Origin: Dolomedes plantarius
Lineage: Eukaryota > Arthropoda > Arachnida > Araneae > Dolomedidae
Length of the DNA: 64,000 nucleotides
Direction: 5' to 3'
NCBI GenBank assembly: GCA_907164885.2
Contig: OU015490.1
Location: 203,482,661 to 203,546,660, forward strand
The position numbers were made by a program, and so were the translations under genes. How positions within the stretch are numbered: the stretch's first letter is position 1; every line of letters starts with the position of its first letter. Below, in pieces: positions 22,126 through 34,954 of this stretch. The notes below the pieces were generated by a model, which saw only the letters and a list, made by a program, of their open reading frames with translations, was not told where the DNA came from and did no database searches.

Positions 22126-23963
22126 GGACCGGTAGCGAATTTCAAATATGTACATGGATCTTGCAACCGAGGGCGGGGCTAATCGTAACGGCCAATGAGC
22201 ACTTGTTCTTTACTACGCGTGCATTTGGACTTGGAAACTTTTATATTTGCTTATATTCTGTTTATCTAGTCACTCACCCTGTGTTACGTAACGTTTGTTT
22301 GTTTTCTCGCTCTTTAAATATCTAATAAAGACTTCGAATTTATATATGTTTTAATAAAAAGCTACTTTCTGTCAACATTATTCAATTTTAGGCAGCAGAC
22401 AAAATTTTCAATGTAAAAGTTATTGATTATCTTTAAAATTAGATGTTACACGTTGAAATGTTGCATTCACAAGAAATTTGAAAACACTAAGAACCATTTT
22501 AAAATCAATCAATCATAAATAGTAATCCTTACAAAAGAATTACTATTGAAAAAAGTAGAATATGTTGGATATGTTTTGAAAAGGTTCAATTAAATTCTGA
22601 CAATCTCCAAAATATGAGAAAAGTTGTATGAACAACAAGTATTTTTGCAACAAGTATTCAAGAGATGAAAATATTTATCACCAATGTTGCACCAAAGGTG
22701 CTAAATCCTTATGTCAGTATCAGAAATTGGATTAACGAGAAATTTGTGCATAAAAATACATTGCCACCAGTGTTTATAGAAGCAGTTCGGAATATTTTCA
22801 GAGACTTATCTGAACTTGAGCTACTTAAGAGTAGTCTATGCAGAATACAAAACCTGAACAAATCATTGAATTCAATGATTTGTCAATTTTGCCATTACAT
22901 ATCAGGTGCAGATCGAATGAACTGTCTGGAGGGAAGGGTCAAAAATAATCTGGGTCTGGGGGTCAGGTCTGGGAGTCAGGTTAAAAATAAAGTAAAACTT
23001 CCAAAAGTGAAAGCCCATTTAGTAGCAGAAGAGGAATGTGCTCCATATATATAGGCACACATAATTTGATTGTAGCACCATTGATCTCTTTATATTTATA
23101 ACAGATGATTTTTATTAAACACCCATTATAAATTATTTTTATTAATGTTAAAAGCAGTGCCTGGCTGTAAATTCTAACTAATCCCAATTCTTTCACATTT
23201 TGTAACAATATCTTTGTTTAAAAATGAAGAATCAGTTTCTAACCAACAGCTGGTGTTTTTACATATGCAAACATTTTTGAAATAAAAATAATACTAAGTT
23301 AAAAAATTGCTTTTATTTAAGACTGTAAATTAACATTCATGAACAAATATTTCTGTAATGGGGTTAAAATAAATATTTTATTAAAAATATGTATTTTATT
23401 TTATAATAATATATTTTATATCAATCAGGGGTACATTAAAGGAAAAAACGCAATACATATTCTGCTTTGATTGTTATAAAATATACAACCCATCACTAAA
23501 TATGTTACTTGACTTTTCCAGAGATTTTGGATGCAGTTTTATTGCATTTCTATGCAGTCCTACATGTCAATGCAGAATCTATCCAAATATGTTTATATCA
23601 GTATATAAATACTGTAATAAAATAATGTGTTCATTGCACAAGTTTTTTTTTAATAAGCAATTAAAAATGCTCGATTGAAATATAAACAATTGTCTGTTTA
23701 ACAGTCCGAAAATTTTTTCACCTAGGCAGAAAATGATTCTTTATCATGGATGTTCGCTCTTACTTCACATTCAAAGTTATCTTCATTTAAAACAGTGGAG
23801 GACATAATTTTAACGACTATCGGTAAACTTTCATTATCCGCCATTAAACCGTTGAGTGCTTTTAAAAACAGAAAGCATGCGCTCGCGATCATTGGCCGTT
23901 ACGGTTAGCCCTGCCCTCGGTTTGCAAGATCCATGTACATATTTGAAATTCGCGGACCGGTCC
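22126..23963 (+). mobile_element. 1.84-kb segment bounded by ~75-bp inverted repeats, possible MULE remnant
   Basis: The arms 22126-22200 and 23889-23963 are inverted copies at roughly 90% identity: GGACCGGTAGCG and GGACCGGTCCGCG starts, then 'aatttcaaatatgtacatgg'. They enclose an AT-rich interior with one frame (22665-23054). The flanking bases do not show a clear target duplication. Inverted-repeat length and the enclosed frame suggest a Mutator-like element. Confidence 0.55.
22665..23054 (+). pseudogene. Possible Mutator-like transposase C-terminal fragment
   Basis: 129-codon frame starting MKIFITNVAPKV. Residues about 42-76 (FRDLSELELLKSSLCRIQNL, then NKSLNSMICQFC) resemble the 'LxxxxLLxxCLxGxTQNxNESFNSxxW' block that I know from Mutator-like transposase-domain proteins of arthropods, with N-E-S changed to N-K-S and Trp changed to Cys. 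The frame then runs into low-complexity VRSGSQVKNKVK and stops. Nothing of the DDE core is seen. If the reading is right, the encoded enzyme would have moved the surrounding inverted-repeat element. This is an inference from memory of the motif and could be coincidence. Confidence 0.35.
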
Positions 23964-24421
23964 CATACGTGAAATTGAAATAGGTGCCAAAATGAGACAT
24001 AGGGAAAATACAAAAATTTTAACAAATTAGGAAAAATATTAATTCAATAAATGAAGATATTCATAAAAAATATGCATATATGAGCAAATATTTAGACTTT
24101 TTTTTAATAAACTCCTGAACTTGATATTATGAGAATTAAATTTTGAATACATATTTCCAAACGTTGATATAGCTCTAACCACTCCACTAACTATACCTGT
24201 AACTATATTACTTTTTAAGGTTCTGTAACTTTTTAAATTTTATGCTTTTTAAAAATAAATACATATTTTTCCGAAAATGTCCGTTAATCTATTAAGTAGA
24301 CTATTTCTTATAGAGATGCATTCGTTAGCACTTAAAAGAGTTTTTCAAAAAATTTGTGAAGGCTCCTTTTTTAAAACTTACCTCAGGAACCAGAATTGAA
24401 CAGCCCGGCTCTGACAAACTC
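23964..24421. other. Spacer without recognised gene
   Basis: AT-rich; nothing identified. Confidence 0.45.
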
Positions 24422-24424
24422 TAA

Positions 24425-24584
24425 AGGCCTGTTCACATAGCAGTCCGTTAGCGTAAGCGTAAAAGGTCAACGGAGTGTTCATGGATGATGATTCGTGAGT
24501 CAACGGATGATGTCATAGCGCTCAGCTATATGATTGGTTAAAATTTAACGCTTACGCCAACAGACTGCTATGTGAACAGGCCCT
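24425..24584. mobile_element. PIF/Harbinger-type MITE
   Basis: 160 bp. The left end is AGGCCTGTTCACATAGCAGTC-like and the right end read inward AGGGCCTGTTCACATAGCAG, i.e. about 35-bp inverted repeats extending through 'gcgtaagcg'. TAA flanks both sides (24422-24424, 24585-24587). GGCCTGTTCACA tips with a 3-bp TWA target are typical of Harbinger. Confidence 0.85.
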
Positions 24585-24593
24585 TAATAATTG

Positions 24594-25082
24594 GGATAAT
24601 TATTGGGATAATCAAATATATAGACAATAAGGATATACTCTTCCAAATAAGATGCGATGTTCAATGGTTAAAATGCCCTTTTTGAAAGAAGCATACTAAT
24701 AAGTTACTGGTGAATGAAAAATTATTTTTTAATTGTTTTGACTGTCTTCTTCTTTTTGAGCTCTCTGATACATGTAATATTTCAAAATTTCTTAAGCTAT
24801 ATTTTTCACTTCTCTCTTAACTTTACTCAATAGTTTGTGATCTATAATTGACAGAAAGGAATCTACAATTAAATAATAAATATTTTAACAGAAACTGTCT
24901 ACCACAGAAATAAATATTAACCCGAATTTTTATTCTATGTTTTAAAGAATTCCGTCGTCATAAACTCATATTACCGGCAGCTGCTTTTAAGAACCTCGAA
25001 AGTGTGAATATCGCGATAAACAATTGATGAAAAATTAAAATTCCCCGCCATTGTGCCTTTATTCCAAACCCCTTTATTAAAT
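24594..25082 (+). repeat. Segmental tandem duplication, copy 1
   Basis: About 490 bp, repeated at 25097-25596 at roughly 85-90% identity by eye. Landmarks are 'gaaactgtctaccacagaaa' and 'taattccgtcgtcataaac'-like text. Confidence 0.92.
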
Positions 25083-25096
25083 CTGCACTAACTCTT

Positions 25097-25596
25097 AATT
25101 ATTTGGATGGATAATAAAATATATAGACATTAAGGATTTATATTTCGAAATAAGACGTGATGTTCAATTGTTAAGTCGTCCTTTTTGAAAGAAGTATACT
25201 AATAAGTAACTGGTGAATGGAAAACTATTTTTTGATTAATTTGACTGTCATTCTTCTTTTTGAGCTCTTTAATATCTGTAATATTTCAAAATTTATTAAA
25301 CTATATTTTTCCTTTCTCTCTCAACTTTACTCAATAGTTTATGATCTATAATTGAGAGAAAGGAATCCATAATTAAATAATAAATAATTTAACAGAAACT
25401 GTCTACCACAGAAATAAATATTAACCAGGATTTTTATCCTATGTTTTAAATAATTCCGTCGTCATAAACTTACATTACTGACAGCTGCTTTTAAGAACAT
25501 GTAAAGTGTGAATACTGAGATAAACAATTGATAAAAAATTAAAATTCCTCGCCATCGCGCATTCATTCCAAATTAGATACCCCTTTATTAAAAACC
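25097..25596 (+). repeat. Segmental tandem duplication, copy 2
   Basis: Direct repeat of 24594-25082, starting near 'aataaaatatatagacatt'. The Harbinger MITE next to copy 1 is absent from the corresponding left edge of copy 2. Confidence 0.92.
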
Positions 25597-27353
25597 TTTA
25601 TTAGAGTGATATCTGACCTTGAGGCACAGAGGCACATTTTTATTTTGCATTAAATATATTTTTTTATGTTGTTGTTTGAACATAAGAGGATTTGTTAAGA
25701 GAGAAATCCATACGTATTCAGACCTATTTAAGATCCTTGCTGTTGGGTTAAAATTAATTCAACTTTGGTTCATAACCTTGAGCTTAAGTTACTGATTAGC
25801 TGAGCATTGTTCTTTAATTTGTCTTTAAGCAGATGGATGCACGAATCAATCATCAGAATGAATCTACTTTCATATGGTCTTTTAGCAATCCTTTGGTACT
25901 CATCGTAAAGTGAGTCTTTTGAACGAGGAATAAAAACTTAAAACATACCTTCAATATCATGTTTAAATTGGGATATGTTACTGCAATTTAATTTTTTCAA
26001 TTTTTTTGGCTTCTTAGTGGACATCGTCTACTGTTATTTGAGTGATGAATAATGATATTAAAATGACTCTTCAAAATAAAGTTTAAATTGAGGTGTTTTC
26101 TCCCAGTTTAATTTCGGCAAAGAAAATTATATGGTCTACGAAAAACGGTTTTTATTGTTCTCTGACGGGTCATTTCCTTCACTATCTGGACTCCGGGACA
26201 CATTTTTAAAATTTTTTTATTTATTAAATTAAAATTTTGAATCTTTTTGTGATGGTTAACCATATAATTTGTAAACAAAATCATATCCTAAAACTTCTCA
26301 TAAAGTTTTTAAAAATTTTAAATAAAATTTTTTTAAATAAGTGGGGTAATATTAAATCGTTATAACTCGAAATATTATTTATTGAATTTCAAAAAATTTT
26401 CCTTTAATTAAACAGAAATATATATAAGTTCTAATTTGATTCAGCATTTTTTTAAAAATATTAATTTTAAAAACAATTAAAAAAATTTAGATTAAAAATT
26501 TTAAAAAATAATGATGCAACTTATTTTTAAAAAATCATATTTTCAAAAGTAAATATTTTTCAAATTTGCTGAATCAGAATTAAAGTAAAATAATTGAAAA
26601 AGACATGTTCCAAGTTTGAACCATTTATCTTTAACGGTTCTTGACTTATAATAATTTAAAGACAAGAAATGGTGAAAAAACTCATCACGCAGAAAAACGC
26701 ATTCAAAGGTATAAACAAAGATTGACTGCTATATTAGAATGTTGCAAAACAAAAAATTAATATATCCTATTCTAATTAAGATAGAAACATGATTTAAACG
26801 CCCTTTTAAGCAGAAAAGAACACACAATTTTTTAATGCAATCAAATGTTTTCGAAAATTTGAAGAATTTGTGTCCTGGAAATAGAATTTTAATCTTTTAA
26901 GGTTATCGGAATCATATATTAAATGATCTGTCTTACGCATAAACAAAATGGGTTTTGAGAAATTTTCGTAAATACCACAGTCAAACTTGAAACCTTGTCA
27001 ATACTGCTTTTCCCGAAGTTAAGTACCTTGATCGAATGAATAGTCTTTTGATACTTTAGAGAAATGTGTGTCAGAGCTCCATAGATATGATTTACAGTTC
27101 ACATCGACATATCCCTATATAACAACCGTTTCAAGGCGGAAGGGGTCCTGTACTCAAAATTATCAACAAAAGCACACATCCGTTTTCTTGGTTTAAAACA
27201 CAGAATAGAGCTTTTGACCCTATGTTGCTGGAATGATTATATTATAGATACAAAGCTTTTTTAAGATGAACTGTGTATGAGAACGACCTACTTTACATTG
27301 TTATTGTCTGTTTATCTCAGAATGGAATTATTCATGATTTGTACCTTTTAAAA
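25597..27353. other. AT-rich sequence without recognised gene
   Basis: About 1.75 kb with A/T low-complexity runs (26200-26600). No conserved frame, repeat pair or RNA gene was found. Confidence 0.5.
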
Positions 27354-27957
27354 CAGGGGTCTCAAAACTACAGCCCGCGGGCCAACACCGGCCCGCCATA
27401 GTTTATTTTGATTACATTGTAAAATTTACAATGTAAATAAATCATACAAAATAATAATCAGCTGTTTTTACTTAACGACACATTAAGAAACATAATAACT
27501 AACATACATAATGAAATTGAACATTTTAGCTGTAATTAATGATGTGAGATTTATCCTAAGAATTTACAATAAGTGACATACATAAGTAATTTACATAAGG
27601 AAATTAAACATTATAATTATGTTTAATGAGATTTACGTAGCTGTAACTTTCCACTGACAATTGTTTGCAGACGTGGATCATGTTTACTAGTGGAAATTAT
27701 CAGTAGCGACTTCAAATGCTCATCAGTTAATTTGGATCTGTACATATGTTTTGTATATTTCATTTTAGAGAATGTTTTTTTCACACATATAAGTAGTGCC
27801 GTGGGCGAAAAAAAAAGGCCACGGGCAAATTTATGCAACTAAAATTTACGCGTAATTCATCATGCCAACAGTATGTTGGTATGATGAGCTAGCTGGCCCT
27901 TGGGACTTAGTGGAGCAGTCAGTGTGGCCCTTAGCCTAAAACTTTTAGAGACCCCTG
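27354..27957 (-). mobile_element. hAT (Tip100/Zaphod-like) transposon, internally deleted
   Basis: 604 bp. The ends are CAGGGGTCTCAAAACTACAG and, read inward from the right, CAGGGGTCTCTAAAAGTTTT. A perfect 8-bp target duplication, TTTTAAAA, occurs at 27346-27353 and 27958-27965. The 'cagcccgcgggccaacaccg' subterminal block with its CCCGCGGGCC core is familiar from Tip100/Zaphod-type hAT elements. It retains the end of a transposase gene on the minus strand. Confidence 0.95.
27623..27838 (-). pseudogene. hAT transposase C-terminal dimerisation (hATC) fragment
   Basis: A 71-residue frame whose centre reads CVKKTFSKMKYTKHMYRSKL followed by TDEHLKSLLIISTS. This is the hATC signature: a 'CE.xFSxMKxxKxxxRSRLTDEHLxxLLxxS' block found in hAT transposases of the Charlie/Zaphod type and in proteins domesticated from them. 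The usual Cys-Glu before the FSxMK is Cys-Val-Lys-Lys here. Only the C-terminal dimerisation region survives; the BED-type zinc finger and the RNase H-like core are gone. The Met at the start is not a real gene start. Confidence 0.88.
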
Positions 27958-27965
27958 TTTTAAAA

Positions 27966-29647
27966 GAATATGCCAAAATTCCTTGCAAGGTAAATGTATG
28001 AAACTTTGTTCTGCCGTCCTTTGATTTAAAACATTATCAAAAAATTGACTCAGAGTATAAATTCTGAAAATATTATCCCTGAGACAAAAATTAATCAAAA
28101 AAAATGTATGCCCTACAAAGCGATTAAAATTTATTTACTTCACAAATATAAATACATTTCAGACGCTTTTAAATATCAAGCTAGAGATTGAAAAATTTGG
28201 TCGCAAACACTTTTCAGGCTGAAAGAACTTAACGGAAAAATACGTTTCAAACGCTTAGAGGGTTAAAAAATACCTATAACTTGGTAACTCGTAACCCAAC
28301 TTTAACTAATTGAATGAACTATGTACGGGGAAATTCTGGTCGGTGTGAATCAGGCAAACTTTTCTTCTTCCATAAAGCAGTAAATTTTAGTATCTTTATA
28401 TTGGAAATTCTTTCCATGTATGCAGTACATCTCTCATGAAATTTAGCCTAAAACCTTAAATATATGAAAAAATATCAAAACATGCTTTATTTTTTTATAA
28501 CACGGTATCTGGACATCTCAAAAACATCGGATAATTAAACATTATTCAATAATGTTCAGTTAATTAATGTTTAATTAATGTTTAATTTGTTATTTCAATA
28601 ATGCGTCTGTTTTAATAAATGTGTATAATTTCTGAAAGAGAAAACTTTTAATATCGAGTTTTATTTAATAATGGTTAAACTTTCCTCAGAATTCATTAAC
28701 TTTTTCCAAATCAAAACCGGAATCTTTTAATTACGAGCATAGCTCAAAAAGTCCCTTTGATATGATTTCATAATTTTGAGAAACCACTAATAAATTTCAC
28801 TCTAACTATTATTAAATTTCCCTATTTAAGAAAGTTATGCGTGAGTTCCCACTTTAATAAGCATCATAAAACTTGATGCTTCTTGTTTCTTACTAAGCGA
28901 TTAATTGATTTTTGATTTCATAAAAATAGTTTTTTCTCTAATATTAAAGAAAATTTATTTCAATACAGTATCAAATATGATATACCTGGACAGAAAATTT
29001 ATTTAGATAATGAACTTCCTTAAGGTTAACACAAACTCATAAATGCAAAATATTATAAATTTTTACTTTAGTTTAATATTGTCATTTAATTTTTATTAGC
29101 ACAAGTGTTTAAACTTTGCAATCTGAAAGCTGATCGCAAAACGCGGTAATTTTTTTTATGCATAACTCCATCTATTTTACTCCTACTAACATCAAGAAAA
29201 AGTATAATTGTCGTAACATTGGAATGTTTTCGTTTCATTGTTAACACCTACGCAGGCATACATAACGTGGGAGTCGAGTTCGTTTTTGTAACTGACGGGG
29301 CATTTTTCATTTCTTACTTTTGCTTATTTCCTCAGCAGAAATAAATACAAAAGACATAAACTGGACTTAAATTTAAGAATATTCGTGCACTTGATAACAG
29401 ATCTATGAGTTTCTGTCTCTGTTATTTGCCTTCCTTAAAATTGGATAGATAATTTTTTTTAAATAAGCTTGTTTTATTTGAGTTTTAAGTGCTATTGTGT
29501 TGTGTTTACGAAACATTTATTCATCAAAATTTGTTTTCTGTATCCATTTAAACAAAGTATTCAGATATGCTCAACTTCTCCCTCTAAATTTGGATAATAC
29601 TGATTCATGCTGTGTGATGTAATTGAGGGTTTTGTTTTGTTTTTTTC
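27966..29647. other. AT-rich sequence without recognised gene
   Basis: About 1.7 kb. A palindrome-rich stretch of 'ttaattaatgtttaatt' type lies near 28540-28600. No gene or element ends recognised. Confidence 0.5.
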
Positions 29648-29651
29648 TTAA

Positions 29652-30055
29652 GGTTGCTATGTACTAACCCTATTGGATTAGCTCACCTCAATATTAAACT
29701 TGTCCAAGGATTTCTGACTTGGATTGAAAGATTTTTTTTAATTGTAACCCGTAATAGAGAAAGAAATTTCACACTTTGGGGCATTTTTCGTTTTTTTTTA
29801 AATGTAAATAGTATTTTAAATTTTAAATTATTCGGGAAAAAATTTGGTATAGTGTGTTTTAAATGTTCATCAATTCCTTTGGTGGATGAAATTCATAAAA
29901 TGAATCCTGTTGCAAGGTGCAGAAAAGTCCACGCTGTCTGAAAATACCGTTTTTATTTTATTATTAGCATTTAAATATCTGTCAATAGTAGACAAATTTT
30001 CTCCATAGGTTAACATTGAGGTGAGTGAGTCCAATAGGGTATGTACACAGCAGCC
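29652..30055. mobile_element. TTAA-flanked MITE, copy 4
   Basis: 404 bp between TTAA (29648-29651, 30056-30059). The ends are GGTTGCTATGTACTAACCC and, read inward from the right, GGCTGCTGTGTACATACCC. The orientation is opposite to the 19277 copy. The frame 29654-29941 shares GIVCFKC and IPLVDEI with the minus-strand frame of copy 1. Confidence 0.9.
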
Positions 30056-30189
30056 TTAAACTCAGTATACACTTTTAAAAGTCATTCATGGTGGCTTAAA
30101 TATGCTGCATATATGAATAGTGTAGGATCAAAACTCAGTGTCCATTTTTCTTTTTCAAAACTAAGTTAAGGACTCTACTAATAAAATTT

Positions 30190-32010
30190 AAAAAAATGGA
30201 AATTTTTCTAAAGGTAATTTCAAACTCATTTCTTCAGAAATGCGTAAGATATAGTTCTTTGCCCTTTAATGAAAAAAGATCTGAAGGAGATTGCTAGTTT
30301 TGATACTACATCACTCATATATTACATACGAATTTGTCTTCAAAGGTCATTTTGCTAGCATGAGCAGCTGAGCTAAGTATTTATAAATACATAAATAAAT
30401 GGTGTTCATAAATTTTAACCTGACAGAAAAAATATGGGAGTTTTTCTAAAGGAAATTTCAATTTCATTTCTTCAGAAATTCGTAAGATATGGTTCTTTGC
30501 TCTTCAATGAAAAAATGGTCTGATGGAGATTGCTAATTTTGATATTACATCACTCATATGTTGCATACGAATTAGTCGTCAAAGGTCATTTTGCTAGCAT
30601 AAGCAGCTGAGCGAAGTACATTGTTATTGTTTTTAATATTTAAACTTTCAATACGTAAAAAAAAGTAACAGTACTTAAAAATTTGAAAATCTGGAATGTG
30701 AAATAAAAGTTAATTTTTTTTTTATAATTTCATGTTTTTAAGTTTCATTAAATGAGCTTTGTTGGAACTTAAAAGAATCTACAATTTTTTTTCAAAGGCC
30801 AGTTTGTATTTGTTGCTGCTGAGTGCACCTATGTTTGCTTTACTTGGCTGAAAAACTAAATTCAGAAGCAACTATGACTACATATCTGATTTTAGAATTA
30901 ATATTCGCATTTAAGCAAAATTTCGAGAGACTTTTTAAAGGAAATAAGTTTATCTTTTTAATTAATTACCAATTTGATACCATTAATTACAAATTCATAA
31001 ATTCATAAATAAATGGTATTCATAAATTTTAAACTGACACAGAAAAAGTATGGGAATTTTTAAAGGTAATTTTAGGGTAAATTTAAAGGTAAATTAGACT
31101 GTGGAAGAGTTAGCAGTTATCCTACTATATTATAGATATTTTCTTATTATTTTCTTATTAAAGACGCCCTAATACATAACGAACATGCGAAAAGTAGTAG
31201 TATTTAAAACAAACAATCCATAAAACATAAAAAAATCTCTATGTAAAAATTTCATCTACTTCTGTACCTCAAAATTTACTTTTTGCATAAAGTGTATTAA
31301 AACATGAATGTGATAAAGAAAAATATATATTTTCTCCAATATGGCTTTGAAGTTCATTTCTTCAGAAATGCGTAAGATATAGTTCTTTGCCCTTTAATGA
31401 AAAAAATGGTCTGATTGAGACTGCTAGTTTTACATCACTCATATGTTGCATACGAATTTGTCGTCAAAAGTTATTTCGCTAGCACGAGCAGCTGAACAAA
31501 GTATTGATAAATTCATAAAAAAATGGTATTCATAAATTTTAAACTGACACAGAAAAAATATGAAAATTTTTCTAAAGGTAATTTAAAATTCATTTCTTCA
31601 GAAATGCGTAAGATACAGTTATTTGCCCTTTAATGAAAAAAATGGTCTGGTGGAGATTGCTAGTTTTGATATTACATCACTCATATGTTGCATGCGAATT
31701 CGTCGTCAAAGGTCATTTCGCTAGCATGAGCAGCTGAGAAAAGTATTTATAAATTCATAAATAAATGGTGTTCATAAATTTTAAACCGGCACATAAAAGA
31801 ATATGGGAATTTTTATAAAGGTAATTTCAAATTTATTTCTTCAGAAATGTGTAAGATACAGTTATTTTCCCTTTATTAAAAAGAAAGATGTGGTGGAGAT
31901 TGCTAGTTTTGATATTACATCACTCATACGTTGCATGCGAATTCATCGTCAAAGATCATTTCGCTAGCATCAGCAGCTGAGCAAAGTATCCATAAATTTG
32001 AAACTGACAC
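30190..32010 (+). repeat. Cluster of ~230-bp direct repeats with two inserted blocks
   Basis: Repeat unit R ('catttcttcagaaatgcgta', 'gatattacatcactcat', 'gctagcatgagcagctgag') occurs near 30194, 30427, 31340, 31559 and 31794, with a partial unit near 30995. Between the second and later copies lie block U (about 30617-30990) and block V (about 31086-31335), both of which recur downstream at 32788-33585. Confidence 0.85.
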
Positions 32011-32787
32011 AGAACCCCAGGATGATATGCGTCAGCTTATTGCTCGAGCAAAATGCTAATTTGGAAAATGTAGACTAGGGATTCCCAAGTTGTGTTCTGC
32101 GAAACATTAGGGTTTCACCGATAAAACTGGAAGTTTCGCAATAAAATTAAGACGAAAAAATATTTTAACTTTGTAGTTAAAGAAAAAATCAGCAAATTCG
32201 AAAAATAATAAATTATACATGCGAATACGCATTAAAAGCAATTTATTCAGCTTTATCCCAGGTGCATTCAGGTGCTAAAAGTTAAATATTTTAGCATCTT
32301 AACTTACCACCTAATGATGCAAAATAATTTAATACAATCTTGGTTTTTTTTACACCAGTTGCAGTTAACTGTTTCAAAAGTTTGTTTATCAGTTATTATA
32401 ATTAGCTTAAACATATAGAGGAAAATTTTATTTAAATAAAGTTAAAAACTCTAAACATTTTATATAGGAAAAGGAGTTCTTACCTCAAGAAAACTGTTTT
32501 ATATACGTTATGTGATAATAATACGTTACGTGAGTAAAATTTATAATATGTCGGATATATTCGAAGAATTGTATGATGTTTTACTATCCTCTCTGTAAAA
32601 AAGCCAATATTTTCAACACAAAAGATTAATTACGATAATTATTATGATAGTTGCAATACTGAAACATGTTCACTGAAAAAATAATCTGGACTGATATCTA
32701 ATTTACTAGGAAATTCGCAAAGAAATTATTAAACATCTAAAATCTGTAAATGGGGCATTAAAGTATTCCGAAACTAGTATCTGACAA
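32011..32787. other. Spacer, possible hAT half-end
   Basis: 'tagggattcccaagttgtgt' near 32088 looks like a hAT terminus but no partner end was found. The rest is AT-rich without a gene. Confidence 0.3.
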
Positions 32788-33585
32788 TCGGGCTTATTTT
32801 TAATATTTAAAGTTTCAATACTTAAAAAATTTTAACGGTACTTAAGAATTTGAAAATCTGGAATGTGAAATAAAAGTTAAATTTCTTTTATAATTTCACG
32901 TTTATAAGATTCATTAAAGGAATCTTGGTGTCACTTAAAAGAATATGCAATTTTTTTTCAAAGGCCAGTTTGTATTCGTTGCTGCTGAGTGTACCTATGT
33001 TTGCTTTACTTGGCTACAAAACTAAATTCAGAAGCAACTATGATGACACATCTGTTTTTAGAATTCATGTCCGCATTTAAGCAAAATGTTGAAAGACTTT
33101 TGAAACGAAATTAAGTATATATTTTACGTTAATTACCAATTTGAAATAGATGACCGCAGCGATCTCAATCAACCAATTAAATATGATAATATTTACTTTC
33201 TCATTATTAATCTCTTTTAGTATTTTTAACTAATTAATTTTTTTATTAATATCAAACAGACTGTCGGAGTTCAAAATTTTTTTTATCGTTTTCACAAATG
33301 TAACATGATTTATACAAGTTACAAACTGTTTAATTAGACTGTGGAAGAGTTAGGAGTTATTCTGCTATATTATAGACATTTTCTTATTATTTTCTTATTA
33401 AAGATGCCCTAACATATAACGAACATGCAAAAAGCAGTATTATTTAAAAGAAACATTCCATAAAACAAAACGATAAATCTCTATTTCAAAATTTCATCTA
33501 CTTCTGTAGCTCAAAATTTACTTTTTGCATAAACGGTGTATTAAAACATGAATGTGAGAAGGAAAAAAATATATTTTCTCCACTA
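32788..33585 (+). repeat. Second copy of blocks U and V
   Basis: 32788-33130 repeats 30625-30990 ('tttcaaaggccagtttgtat', 'tgtttgctttacttggct') and 33332-33585 repeats 31086-31335 ('attagactgtggaagagtta', 'ctcaaaatttactttttgca'). Repeat unit R is absent here. Confidence 0.88.
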
Positions 33586-34039
33586 TTTGATAAAGAGTTT
33601 TTAGATATTGAATAAAAAATGAAACAAAATAAGGGTTGACATTTAAAATTTTCCCAAAATGTATGGTTTTATTTTCATTGTATGTGGTTTAATCTACCTT
33701 TCATAATCTAGACAATGTAGGATGACAAACGTTAGACAAGTTTCAAACCGGATATCTCCAAGGACAGTGTCTACATTAGTGTGTTTTTATTACCACTTTC
33801 GAACACTGGAATTTCAGTTTAAAAGTTTAAAGAAATTGTAAAGGCCAAAAAGTAGCGTATTCAAATATTTTCTGAAATAAAAGAGTCAGTAAAAATTTGT
33901 TTTTTATTTGTAGCTACAACTACTTGAAACATAAATAAATATCCTCAAAAGAAAAATCAGTAATAACTAGAATATAATGTTATTTTTGTACATGATAATA
34001 TATTCTAAACTTCATCATATTATTCCATTATGCATATGT

Positions 34040-34042
<3 letters not shown>
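33586..34042. other. AT-rich spacer
   Basis: Nothing identified. Confidence 0.45.

Positions 34043-34090
<48 letters not shown>
34043..34090. repeat. (AT)n microsatellite
   Basis: About 48 bp of AT just before the Helitron 5' end. Confidence 0.95.
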
Positions 34091-34094
<4 letters not shown>

Positions 34095-34098
34095 TATA

Positions 34099-34767
34099 TC
34101 CATATATATAAAACAGTTCCGTAACTGACTGACTGACGGACTGACAGACAACGCACAGACCAAACCGCTGGACCTAAAGGGCTGAAATTTGGCATGGTGA
34201 TTCTCCTTACAGTGTAGGGGTGCACTAAGAAAGATTTTTGAAAAATACTTCGTAGATTTTTTAAAATTAAATTCTTAAGCTGTTTTAGTAACTTTTTTTA
34301 AGTTTGCATTTAAAATAATAATTTGAGGGTTATAAAATTTATATTACGAGAAAGATCATAAAAATTCCTTTAAAATGAAATCTTTTTCGAATCTTTACCT
34401 TCCTTTTCTGACTTTTGGTGAGTTTTTAAAGATTGATTTTTAGAATTTAATTTCTTAAATGCTGATCACGTGATTTCTTTTTCTGGTACTTTAAATTAAT
34501 TTATCGTCACATGCATAACAACGAAATAGACAAAAAAATATTTTTTTTCTTGCTAATGAGGCAAACGAATGGAAATTATCCCCCAAAAAATGTTAAAATA
34601 CAGTAAAAGATATGTTCCTCAAACTGTACTATATTAACTGTACTATATTCTTTAGTATGTTCTATTAGATTTAATTTGAATATTCTCTTCTACATCATTT
34701 TGTCTATAAAAATATCCATTACGATTTTTTATAAATATATTTTATATTTATATTTATATATATGTAT

Positions 34768-34820
<53 letters not shown>
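34099..34820 (+). mobile_element. Helitron-like element lacking its 3' end
   Basis: It starts TCCATATATATAAAACAG and continues 'ttccgtaactgactgactg', 'gcacagaccaaaccgctgga' and 'taaagggctgaaatttggca', aligning throughout with the complete Helitron at 57232-58012. Homology fades into a second TA tract at about 34770-34815; the hairpin-CTAG end is missing. Confidence 0.8.
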
Positions 34821-34822
<2 letters not shown>

Positions 34823-34954
34823 ACTGGGATTGATGATCACTTTTTCGTAAATGATTTAATCCGAAAGCAGTGTATGTATAACATCAGAGATTTGTGGAAG
34901 GCTGGAGTGGATTGCGCTGTGAGCGTAGCAGACGATCCTGATTTAAATTAATTT

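Noticed and set aside
29654..29941. 95-codon plus-strand frame as a real gene
   Set aside because: It starts in the inverted end of a TTAA MITE; similarity to the 9527 frame is explained by the shared repeat.
32088..32330. Complete hAT MITE
   Set aside because: Only one hAT-like end (tagggattcccaagttg) is seen; no inverted partner or 8-bp duplication found.
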